Source of the DNA: CATZDY01 sp045599035
Lineage (GTDB): Bacteria; Bacillota; Desulfotomaculia; Desulfotomaculales; Desulfocucumaceae
DNA length: 28,291 nt
Direction of reading: 5' to 3'
Assembly: GCA_045599035.1 (NCBI GenBank)
Contig: JAZRVI010000024.1
Coordinates: 1-28,291, forward strand
Every line of letters starts with the position of its first letter. The first letter of the stretch is position 1. Below the pieces are notes generated by a model. It was not told the origin of the DNA and made no database searches. It was given only the letters and a program-made list of their open reading frames with translations. Below, in pieces: positions 22,262-28,291 of the stretch. The translations under genes and the position numbers were made by a program.

Positions 22262-23467
22262 TCAATCCTTTTGCACAAGATAAGCCTTCACCAAATCACC
22301 AGCCGCTACTGGAGCATGACCAGCCGGCAGTTCCAGCAAAAGATCACAATCCACCAAGGAATGCAGCATACTGGACTTTTGTCCCGGCAAAAGCTCCGCT
22401 GTTAAACTGGTTCCCCATTTTAAGGCTCCCCGCAAAAAGCGGCGGGGGCCTCCCTGCCGGGGATAGTCCTGATTCAGGGGCAAAGTAAAGCTGGGAACTT
22501 GATGATCCTGATTTTGCAAAGCCCGAAAAATGGGTTTAAGCAATAATTGATAAATTACAAAACAGGCTCCCGGATTGCCGGAAAGCACCACCACCGGAGT
22601 TTGCCCCAAAAATCCCCCTCCGCAATGGCTGCCCGGCTTGGCCAGGACTTCCCAAAACTTCATATCCGCTCCGTTCTGCCGCAACAATTCCCAGGCCAGA
22701 TCAGTGGCTCCTCCAGCCGCTCCGCCAATGGTTACAATTAAATCGGAGCTTTGAGCAGCTTTGGTCAAATGAGCGGATAAATTTTCTGAATCCTGACTGA
22801 GATAATAGCTATTGACAATTACAGCTCCCTGCCGCCGCAGATCCTCAGCCAGAAACACTCCGTTGCTGTCCAAAATCTGACCGGGCAAAGGCGAGGCTCC
22901 CGGCGGAATTATTTCCGGGGACAGGCAAAACAAGGTAATTCGGGGTTGGGCATAAACTTCAATTTCCCTTTGTCCCAAAATGCTTAAAACGCTCAGGTCA
23001 ATGGCTTTCAGCCTTTTCCCGGCTTTCAAAGCCACCTGCCCCGGCTTAAAGTCCTCCCCCGCCGGTTTTATATTATCTCCTTCCCGACAGGCTTGTTTAA
23101 TTCTAATTCGATTTTCGTCCACCTTTTCGGTTTGTTCCCAGCCAATTACCGCCGCTGTTCCAGCCGGAACCGGGCTGCCGGTGCAGACCTGACAGGTTTG
23201 GCCTGGACTCAAAGCTAAACGGGGAATTTGAGCTGGCACCAAAACCTCCTGACAGTCTAAGACCGCCTGACTGCTCAAATCCTCCCGACTGATGGCATAA
23301 CCATCCAAAGCCGCCGCTTCTGCCGCCGGAAAATAAACGGGACTTAGCAAATCCTCGGCCAAAATCCGACCGGATGCCTGCTCCCAGGATACTTTTTCCC
23401 GACCAACCGGGATCAGTAAATCCAGCATAATTTGCCGAGCTTCTTCAACAGCAATATGTCGTTTCAA
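22262..23467 (-). CDS. moeA: MoeA-like molybdopterin molybdenumtransferase
   Basis: 401 residues from TTG 23467, with AGGAGG seven bases upstream. MoeA inserts molybdate into adenylylated molybdopterin. Recognisable features are the N-terminal ARQIMLDLL...ASGRILAEDLLSPVYFPAAEAAALDGYAI, the TGSPVPAGTAAVIGWE region and the C-terminal VVLSGNPGACFVIYQLLLKPIF with a closing beta domain. The usual active-site segment SGGVSVG-D is replaced by IGGAAGGATD, so activity may differ; a paralogue specialised for one molybdoenzyme is possible. It is 17 bp downstream of another molybdopterin-domain gene. Confidence 0.85.
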   Translation of the reverse strand: MKRHIAVEEARQIMLDLLIPVGREKVSWEQASGRILAEDLLSPVYFPAAEAAALDGYAISREDLSSQAVLDCQEVLVPAQIPRLALSPGQTCQVCTGSPVPAGTAAVIGWEQTEKVDENRIRIKQACREGDNIKPAGEDFKPGQVALKAGKRLKAIDLSVLSILGQREIEVYAQPRITLFCLSPEIIPPGASPLPGQILDSNGVFLAEDLRRQGAVIVNSYYLSQDSENLSAHLTKAAQSSDLIVTIGGAAGGATDLAWELLRQNGADMKFWEVLAKPGSHCGGGFLGQTPVVVLSGNPGACFVIYQLLLKPIFRALQNQDHQVPSFTLPLNQDYPRQGGPRRFLRGALKWGTSLTAELLPGQKSSMLHSLVDCDLLLELPAGHAPVAAGDLVKAYLVQKD

Positions 23468-23484
23468 ACTCTTTCCTCCTTTCC

Positions 23485-24516
23485 TCAGGCTTTGCCAAAG
23501 GCACAGTCTGGATAATGACAAACCGGACAATTTTGGCACAATCCTCCCTGTCCCAAAGCCATAACCTCCCGTCGTTTAATGTGTTCTCCGGCAAACAGAC
23601 GGGGCAGCAATAAATCCAGAATAGTTTGCTTATTAAACATTATGCAGCCCGGCAGACCACAAATGGGAACCTTGCCCTGATAAGCCAGCATAAACATGGA
23701 ACCCGGCAAGACCGGAGCCCCATAAAAAACCACTTCCGCCGCCACCGAGCGAATAGCCGAAGGGGTTACATCATCTGGATCTACTGACATTCCGCCGCTG
23801 ACAAAGACCATTTCGGCTCCTTCGGTCAAATAACGGCGAATTTCTTTAGCAATTATTTCCGTTTGATCCGGAACAATGCTTTGTCCCAAAAAACGCCCGC
23901 CGAAGGGATTGATTTTGCTTTTAATCAAAGCCTGAGAGCCGTCCTTAATTCTTCCGGAAAAAACCTCACTGCCAGTAGTAACCAAGGCCACCCAGCGGGG
24001 CTGATAGGGCTTAACCTGGATTAAAGGCTCTGACTGGGAGCGGCAAATGGCTTCTGCCTCCAGCATTTTGGCTTTGGGAATGGCCAAAGGAGTAATCCGG
24101 GTGCCAGCCAAGATTTGTTCCTTTTTGACCGCCCGGTTGGTATGCAGACTGGCCAAAATAACATCTTCCAAATCATTAAGCTGATTTTGCCGCTCCAGAT
24201 CAATTTTCAGTAAACCATCATAATCCGCTTTCAGCTCCACTTTGCCCTGATTGGGCTGGCCAAAGCTAATCCCGGCTCCACAGGCAGCTTCAGCCAACCG
24301 CCGGGCGGCTTCGTCCTCATGCACCAACTTGGCTTCATCGTCTTCTTCCCAAACAAAAATATGCTCCTTGCCCAGATTCTTCAAGACTTCCAGATCGCTG
24401 ACCTGAATAATCTGGCCTCTTTTAAAAGCCCGGACTTTTTCCTGACCAGGAATAATTCTGGTTATGTCATGCCCCAAAACCATCCCCACAGCTTGTTCCA
24501 CGGCAACTTTTCGCAA
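23485..24516 (-). CDS. Molybdopterin-binding (MoCF-domain) protein with Cys-rich tail
   Basis: 343 residues, first gene of the operon, with TTG start at 24516 and GAGGG upstream. Residues about 1-80 carry a short N-terminal domain (AVGMVLGHDITRIIPG...FKRGQIIQVSDLEVLKNLG). The MoCF/MogA-like domain spans about 170-315 (WVALVTTGSEVFSGRIKDG, FVSGGMSVDPDDVTP, ICGLPGCIMFNKQTILDLLLPRL). The C-terminus has CQNCPVCHYPDC, four closely spaced cysteines that could hold a metal or Fe-S centre. Related proteins occur near molybdenum hydroxylase genes in Clostridia. The exact reaction is not known to me. Confidence 0.82.
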   Translation of the reverse strand: MRKVAVEQAVGMVLGHDITRIIPGQEKVRAFKRGQIIQVSDLEVLKNLGKEHIFVWEEDDEAKLVHEDEAARRLAEAACGAGISFGQPNQGKVELKADYDGLLKIDLERQNQLNDLEDVILASLHTNRAVKKEQILAGTRITPLAIPKAKMLEAEAICRSQSEPLIQVKPYQPRWVALVTTGSEVFSGRIKDGSQALIKSKINPFGGRFLGQSIVPDQTEIIAKEIRRYLTEGAEMVFVSGGMSVDPDDVTPSAIRSVAAEVVFYGAPVLPGSMFMLAYQGKVPICGLPGCIMFNKQTILDLLLPRLFAGEHIKRREVMALGQGGLCQNCPVCHYPDCAFGKA

Positions 24517-24546
24517 AGGCTCACCCTCTTCTTGTATAATGCTTTT

Positions 24547-24575
24547 ATCATAGCATTAAGCCCCCAGCAGGTCAA
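24547..24575 (-). promoter_or_regulatory. Promoter of the molybdopterin/DUF3006/MBL operon
   Basis: The minus strand has TTGACC (24570-24575) and TATGAT (24547-24552) with a 17-bp spacer, placed about 30 bases before the first start codon. It diverges from the miaB promoter. Confidence 0.75.
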
Positions 24576-24670
24576 GAAGCTGGAGCTTAACTCTCCTCCC
24601 CTTGAAAAAACCAAAACAGCAAGAAAAGTCCTTCCGGAATAACAGAAGTTTTCCTCTCCCGAATCAGATG

Positions 24671-24679
24671 TGGTATAAT
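24671..24679 (+). promoter_or_regulatory. miaB: Extended -10 promoter of miaB
   Basis: TGGTATAAT gives a TATAAT box (24674-24679) with the TGn extension. It overlaps the upstream ATG at 24678, which therefore cannot be the start of translation if this promoter is used. This supports the TTG start at 24723. Confidence 0.65.
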
Positions 24680-24722
24680 GAACATAAAGCAAAATATAAC
24701 TTATGCAGAAAAAGGTGAAATT

Positions 24723-26042
24723 TTGGCTAAATACAATTTATTGGTTTATGGCTGCCAAATGAATGAACACGATGGGGAAAAGATTGCCGGTATTCTGGAG
24801 AAATGCGGCTATCAGCCCACCTCCCATCTGGAAGAAGCTGACTTAGTCGCCATTTTGACTTGTTCGGTGCGGGCAAGTGCTGAAAACAAAATTTACGGTC
24901 TTTTGGGTCGGCTGCAAAAGCTGAAGGAACAAAAACGCTCCCTGCAAATTATTATAGGCGGCTGCATGACTCAGCAAAAGGATCTGGCCTTAAAAATGCG
25001 GCAACGCTTTCCGGGAGTAGATTTATTCTTTGGCACTCACAACCTGGCCGAACTGGAAGACTTAATCCGCAGGCTGCAAGCCCGCCAGATCCGGCGTTAT
25101 CTCATCCATCACCCGGAACACCAGGGTATTGCCGAAGGACTGCCTTTGAAAAGAAAACACCCCTTTAAAGCCTGGGTAGATATTAGCTACGGCTGCAATA
25201 ATTTTTGCACCTATTGTATTGTTCCCTATGTTCGAGGCCGGGAAAGAAGCCGCCGTCCAGAAGAAATTATTCGAGAAATTGAAGCCCTGGTTCAGCAGGG
25301 CTATCGAGAAGTAACCTTGCTGGGACAAAATGTGGATTCTTATGGCCAGCCGGAAGGAGAAATCAGCTTTGCCCGACTGCTGGAAAAAATTAATGCCATT
25401 CAGGGCTTGCAGCGAATCCGCTTTATGACCTCCCACCCCAAGGATATCAGCGAAGATCTGTTAAAGATAATGGTACAGGCTGACAAAGTTTGCGAACACA
25501 TTCATTTGCCCGTACAATCAGGCAGCAGCCGAATTTTGAAGAAAATGAACCGGGGCTACAGCCGGGAAAACTATCTGGAGCTAATTCAGATGATTCGTTC
25601 CTATTTGCCCCAGATTGTCTTGACTTCTGATGTAATGGTTGGTTTTCCAGGAGAAACGGAAGAAGATTATCAGCAAACTATGGAGCTTTTACGGCAGGTT
25701 CAATTTGACAGTGCCTATACCTTTATTTACAATGTGCGTCCCGGCACTCCGGCTGCCAAAATGCCTGACCAAATTCCTCAGGCCATCAAAAGCCAGCGAA
25801 TCCAGGCTATGGTAGATTTGCAAAATTCCCTTACCCTGGCCAAAAACCAGCAAGAAGTGGGACAGGTGCAGGAAATTCTGGTGGAAGGAGCCAGTAAGCT
25901 GAATCCGCTTTGGTATTGCGGCCGCAATAGGGGCAATAAGCTGGTCATCTTTCCCCAGGAAAATTATCAGCCCGGTCAGCTTATCAGCCTGAAAATCACC
26001 GAAGGAACTTTAAGCCATTTAAAGGGTATTCCCCTTAGCTGA
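24723..26042 (+). CDS. miaB: tRNA-2-methylthio-N6-isopentenyladenosine synthase MiaB
   Basis: A radical-SAM methylthiotransferase that adds the 2-methylthio group to i6A37 of tRNAs. TTG 24723 is five bases after AAGGTG; an upstream ATG at 24678 lies within the promoter. The 439 residues hold the UPF0004 cluster cysteines (C11 in YGCQMNEHD, C47 in LTCSVRASAENK, C81 in GGCMTQQ), the radical-SAM CxxxCxxC (C158, C162, C165) in YGCNNFCTYCIVPYVRGRE, and a C-terminal TRAM domain (about 375-439). MiaB, rather than MtaB or RimO, is favoured by GCQMNE and PYVRGRERSR. A small lipoprotein gene follows 26 bp later. Confidence 0.96.
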   Translation: MAKYNLLVYGCQMNEHDGEKIAGILEKCGYQPTSHLEEADLVAILTCSVRASAENKIYGLLGRLQKLKEQKRSLQIIIGGCMTQQKDLALKMRQRFPGVDLFFGTHNLAELEDLIRRLQARQIRRYLIHHPEHQGIAEGLPLKRKHPFKAWVDISYGCNNFCTYCIVPYVRGRERSRRPEEIIREIEALVQQGYREVTLLGQNVDSYGQPEGEISFARLLEKINAIQGLQRIRFMTSHPKDISEDLLKIMVQADKVCEHIHLPVQSGSSRILKKMNRGYSRENYLELIQMIRSYLPQIVLTSDVMVGFPGETEEDYQQTMELLRQVQFDSAYTFIYNVRPGTPAAKMPDQIPQAIKSQRIQAMVDLQNSLTLAKNQQEVGQVQEILVEGASKLNPLWYCGRNRGNKLVIFPQENYQPGQLISLKITEGTLSHLKGIPLS

Positions 26043-26068
26043 ACCATCCTTAGACAGGAGAAAAACTT

Positions 26069-26482
26069 ATGCCCAAAATTTTAACTTTATTTTTATTATT
26101 TGGCTTGCTGCTGTCCAGCTTAATCGGCTGTCAAAAGGTGGGAAATATCACTTCCGTTAATTTAGATCCGGGCAGCTCGGTTTCCTATACACAAGAGGAA
26201 ATTAAAGCTGCTATGAATACAGTCACAGCTTATTTCCAGCAAAACTTCTCCGGTTGTACTCTGACCAAGCTTTGGTATGCAGAAAATCAGGTTCTGGCAG
26301 CAGAAGCAGAATGGGCCAGTCAATATCGGGCAGAACAGGCCATCGTGCTTTTATCCGATTTTACCACCGATGCCCAAGGTGGAGACGGCAGTCTGAACCC
26401 CAACCAAACCTATACCAACTGGCAATGGATTTTAGTTCGCAATAATGGAGAAAATTGGCAATTAAAAGACTGGGGTTACTAA
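26069..26482 (+). CDS. Small lipoprotein of unknown function
   Basis: 137 residues. The N-terminus is a lipoprotein signal (KILTLFLLFGLLLSSLIGC, lipobox LIGC, Cys21). The mature part has an amphipathic helix (YTQEEIKAAMNTVTAYFQQNF) followed by beta strands ending with WQWILVRNNGENWQLKDWGY, the layout of cystatin/NTF2-like DUF4829-type lipoproteins. I cannot name the family with certainty. ATG has AGGAG at a good distance and follows miaB by 26 bp; the pairing with miaB is probably only shared transcription. Confidence 0.8.
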   Translation: MPKILTLFLLFGLLLSSLIGCQKVGNITSVNLDPGSSVSYTQEEIKAAMNTVTAYFQQNFSGCTLTKLWYAENQVLAAEAEWASQYRAEQAIVLLSDFTTDAQGGDGSLNPNQTYTNWQWILVRNNGENWQLKDWGY

Positions 26483-26532
26483 AAACTATGGAAAAAGTCA
26501 ACTTTCATAAACAAAATCCTTTCGTTTGTCGT

Positions 26533-26575
26533 AGGCGGAAACCCACTCCTCTTGAGGGGTGGGAGGAGCCTTTTT
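26533..26575 (+). terminator. Hairpin with T-run; IS200/IS605-like right end serving as terminator
   Basis: GTAGGCGGAAACC, then the stem CCCACTCCT/AGGGGTGGG (26542-26550 with 26555-26563), then AGGAGCCTTTTT. The T-run makes it a working terminator for miaB and the lipoprotein gene. The GGCGGAAACCC...GGGAGGAGCC context is also what right ends (omega-RNA 3' ends) of IS200/IS605-type elements look like, so it may be a relic reused as a terminator. Confidence 0.6.
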
Positions 26576-26675
26576 AAAGCTGTTATCCGTAATCCGCCTC
26601 AAATATTGACTTTCCCTAATAATATTTTAGTAATTTTCTATAAGAGCTGGAAGAAAAATTTTCTTTCGGCTTTGG

Positions 26676-26704
26676 TTGCTTTTTGGGAGTTAAAGGATTA
26701 AAAT
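26676..26704 (+). promoter_or_regulatory. Promoter of the flavoprotein gene
   Basis: TTGCTT (26676-26681) and TAAAAT (26699-26704) are spaced by 17 bases, 44 bases before the ATG. A strong GAGGAGG ribosome-binding site lies between. Confidence 0.6.
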
Positions 26705-26747
26705 TTAAGTTAGTTAGAAAACTTTTTCACTAAGAGGAGGTCACAAA

Positions 26748-27302
26748 ATGAAAAAATTAGTTGCTTTTATGGGCAGCCCTCGCAAAAATGCCAATACTGA
26801 CAACATTGTCAAGGCTATTGCTGAAGGTGCTGAAGCCGCCGGAGCCGAAACCCAGATCTTTTATTTGAAGGATATGAACATTGGTTTCTGCATTGGCTGT
26901 TTTTATTGCCGGAATAAAGACACCTGTGTGTTAAAAGATGATATGGCTCAAATCTATGAAGCCTTAAAGGATGCTTCCGCCGTGGTTATCGGAGCTCCCA
27001 TTTATTTCTATCAGGTTAACGGAATGGTTAAGAACCTGATCGACCGCCTGTTCCCCATCATTGATATGCCTCCGGCTCCTCGCTTTGGCACCAAAAAGGC
27101 AGCTATGGTTTACACCTCTGGAGCCCCGATTCAAGCCGATTTGCAGCCTTATATGGATCAAACCAACCAGGCCGTTTCCATGCTGGGCTTTGATATTCAG
27201 GACACCATTTATTTCTCCAGCGGCAACGATCCCAGAGCCATTGCCAATAGCCCGGAAGTTTTGGCTAAAGCCAAAGAATTAGGCAAAAAACTGGTGGACT
27301 AA
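26748..27302 (+). CDS. NADPH-dependent FMN reductase-like (iron-sulfur) flavoprotein
   Basis: A 184-residue flavodoxin-fold protein. FMN-binding motif GSPRKNANTDNIV (9-21) and APIYFYQVNGMVKNLIDRL mark the NADPH-dependent FMN reductase family. The segment CIGCFYCRNKDTC has the cysteine pattern of clostridial and archaeal iron-sulfur flavoproteins, which often bind a [4Fe-4S] cluster and take part in electron transfer or oxygen and peroxide defence. The electron donor and acceptor cannot be told. The start is clear (GAGGAGG then ATG). It is monocistronic, with its own promoter and a strong terminator. Confidence 0.92.
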   Translation: MKKLVAFMGSPRKNANTDNIVKAIAEGAEAAGAETQIFYLKDMNIGFCIGCFYCRNKDTCVLKDDMAQIYEALKDASAVVIGAPIYFYQVNGMVKNLIDRLFPIIDMPPAPRFGTKKAAMVYTSGAPIQADLQPYMDQTNQAVSMLGFDIQDTIYFSSGNDPRAIANSPEVLAKAKELGKKLVD

Positions 27303-27311
27303 AAATTTTTC

Positions 27312-27347
27312 AGCTTCGTTCCTCGTGCAGGAACGAAGCTTTTTATT
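27312..27347 (+). terminator. Terminator of the flavoprotein gene
   Basis: A perfect 11-bp stem AGCTTCGTTCC/GGAACGAAGCT with a 7-base loop, followed by TTTTATT. It overlaps the stop codon of the convergent UDG gene by 2 bp and probably blocks read-through into it. Confidence 0.92.
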
Positions 27348-27939
27348 AGCAATATTGGGAATAATGCTGGGGATCAATCAGGCGGCGATATTCGGCTACT
27401 ACCGCTTTTAGATCCGTCCAGGCATCCCTTTTTAATTGCGGATTGCGTAATAAAGCGGCGGGGTGATAGGTAGGCATAATTAAAATCCCGTCTTTTTCCA
27501 CCCATTTGCCCCGATCCCGTGTAATCCGGCCATTGGGATTAACGATTTCCTGCAAAGCACAGGCTCCCAGCAAAACCATGATTTTGGGCTGAATAATTTT
27601 AAGCTGGGCATCCAAATGGGGACGGCAGGCCTTTCTTTCCGGAGGAAACGGCGTGCGGTTGCCGGGGGGACGGCATTTGAGGATATTGAGAATATAAACT
27701 TGAGTGAAGCGTTCAAAGCCGCAGGCAGCCAGCATTTTATCCAGCAGTTGTCCGGCTTTGCCCACAAAAGGCCGCCCCAGCCGGTCTTCATCTCCGCCCG
27801 GTCCTTCGCCGCAAAAGACTACTTGAGCTTGAGGGTTGCCTTCCCCGAAGACTACCTGTTGGCAGCCCTGCCGCAAATGGCAGGCCGTGCATTTTTCCAC
27901 TTCAGCTTTTAATTCGGCTAAAGCTTGAACTTGATCCAT
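27346..27939 (-). CDS. Family-4 uracil-DNA glycosylase ([4Fe-4S])
   Basis: 197 residues from ATG 27939, with AAAGGAG upstream; a frame extending to 28017 only translates the leader repeats. It removes uracil from DNA. Cys17, Cys20, Cys89 and Cys105 match the four [4Fe-4S] ligands of the family. The active-site motif is GEGPGGDED (44-52), and the C-terminal motif is YHPAALLRN. Family-4 UDGs are common in thermophiles and anaerobes. It converges on the flavoprotein gene. Confidence 0.95.
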   Translation of the reverse strand: MDQVQALAELKAEVEKCTACHLRQGCQQVVFGEGNPQAQVVFCGEGPGGDEDRLGRPFVGKAGQLLDKMLAACGFERFTQVYILNILKCRPPGNRTPFPPERKACRPHLDAQLKIIQPKIMVLLGACALQEIVNPNGRITRDRGKWVEKDGILIMPTYHPAALLRNPQLKRDAWTDLKAVVAEYRRLIDPQHYSQYC

Positions 27940-27950
27940 CTGCCAAACTC

Positions 27951-27980
27951 CTTTTTCTCTCTTTTTCTCTCTTTTTCTCT
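27951..27980. repeat. Three exact tandem copies of CTTTTTCTCT in the UDG leader
   Basis: The 10-bp unit CTTTTTCTCT occurs three times without change, giving a purine-rich (AGAGAAAAAG) leader in the UDG mRNA. It ends within the ribosome-binding site. A -10-like TACAAT with TGn extension (27983-27988, minus strand) lies directly upstream. Copy number could vary and shift promoter-to-gene spacing. Confidence 0.8.
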
Positions 27981-28004
27981 CTATTGTAACATATTTAGAC
28001 TGGG

Positions 28005-28179
28005 CCACGGAAATCAATTTTCAAAATTCGAGGTGGTTTGGCACGAAAATTTTAGTTGTTTTTTCCACAAAAAACTTATCCAAGAGATAAAAATCATCAA
28101 AAATCAAGTCTAAAATATCAAAAAGTAGGGTCAATTTATCACTACAAATTCCCTAAATCACAAAAATTGATTTCCGTGG
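28005..28179. mobile_element. 175-bp MITE-like element with perfect 17-bp terminal inverted repeats
   Basis: CCACGGAAATCAATTTT at 28005-28021 is matched by its exact reverse complement at 28163-28179. The interior is AT-rich with no gene. Size, perfect ends and lack of coding fit a miniature inverted-repeat element. It lies just upstream of the UDG promoter and abuts the 66-bp repeat at 28179. Confidence 0.55.
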
Positions 28180-28244
28180 TGTTTATCGCAATTCATCCCG
28201 CCACTTATAGGAGTGAGGGATTTCTTGCTCACGGCGTGTTAAAA
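28179..28244 (+). repeat. 66-bp repeat, copy 2: IS200/IS605-like left end
   Basis: Second copy of the 14684-14749 repeat. The stem (28201-28216 area, loop ATAG) is kept by compensatory changes, and GATTTCTTGCTCACGG follows. It may be the left end of an element continuing beyond the window. Confidence 0.65.
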
Positions 28245-28291
28245 ATGGAGTCAAGGTTTAAAATGGCAAAGCTGACAGCCGAAAAAAGGTC
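28245..28291 (+). CDS. Possible start of a gene cut by the window end
   Basis: Two in-frame ATGs (28245 and 28263) open a frame that runs to the edge. The second has AAGG six bases upstream and would read MAKLTAEKR. With only nine to fifteen codons visible, nothing can be said about the product. It follows an IS-like left end directly, so a transposon-related gene is one possibility. Confidence 0.25.
   Translation, partial: MESRFKMAKLTAEKR

Larger units (their letters stand above)
26483..26747. other. Intergenic region with end-like hairpin and promoter
   Basis: 265 bp without a gene. The first part holds the hairpin described separately (26533-26575); the last part holds the promoter and ribosome-binding site of the following flavoprotein gene. 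No other structure is seen. Confidence 0.5.

Noticed and set aside
24678..24722. ATG at 24678 as miaB start
   Set aside because: It overlaps the TATAAT box, so it would lie upstream of the transcript start.
27951..27980. CRISPR array
   Set aside because: The repeats are 10-bp, directly adjacent and without spacers.

Overview
The window looks like chromosomal DNA of an anaerobic Bacillota, probably class Clostridia. The evidence is a mid/low-GC sequence with strong AGGAGG ribosome-binding sites and many TTG/GTG starts, the conserved block radC-mreBCD-mrdA-minCDE-rodA, a Rex redox repressor, a [4Fe-4S] family-4 uracil-DNA glycosylase, molybdopterin genes, and an S-layer-homology (SLH) surface protein. 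No rRNA, prophage, CRISPR array or complete transposase gene is visible.

Layout. (1) 1-5175, minus strand: a cohesin-like secreted protein cut by the window edge lies downstream of a 1249-residue SLH surface protein (PQQ-type propeller, cadherin-like beta-sandwiches, DUF4430). A good promoter and a roughly 380-nt leader precede the SLH gene. The leader contains a cobalamin-riboswitch-like fold followed by three hairpins, each excluding the next, and ending in an intrinsic terminator. (2) 5566-14412, minus strand: the shape/division operon radC, mreB, mreC, mreD, mrdA (PBP2), minC, minD, minE, rodA, closed by a perfect terminator. MinC lacks its FtsZ-inhibiting N-terminal domain, RodA has an extra ~70-residue loop and a doubtful start, and PBP2 has a long low-complexity tail. 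(3) 13544-14910: intergenic DNA around radC is filled with hairpins like the ends of IS200/IS605 elements, without transposase genes. (4) 15112-18099: guaB (minus), then tRNA-Leu(UAG), rex and yjbQ (plus). (5) 18096-20655, minus: asnS and a bifunctional-nuclease-domain gene, plus an upstream methyltransferase gene. (6) 21008-21130, plus: a 40-residue single-span membrane peptide with a perfect ribosome-binding site. (7) 21140-24575, minus: an operon with a molybdopterin-binding protein, a MoeA-like protein, a DUF3006 protein and a ComEC-like metallo-beta-lactamase lipoprotein. (8) 24672-27347, plus: miaB with a small lipoprotein gene, then an NADPH-dependent FMN reductase-like iron-sulfur flavoprotein. 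(9) 27346-28291: a family-4 UDG (minus), a 175-bp inverted-repeat element, another IS200/IS605-like end and a possible gene start at the window edge.

How the parts fit. The mre/mrd/rod and min genes act together in sidewall peptidoglycan synthesis and division-site placement. The most interesting unit is the 5' region. There, a predicted OFF-type transcriptional riboswitch controls an SLH-anchored protein carrying DUF4430, a fold related to the C-terminal domain of vitamin-B12 carriers. My inference is a cell-surface corrinoid-capture system, with the cohesin-like protein as a possible partner. All motif calls were made by eye, with no database search.
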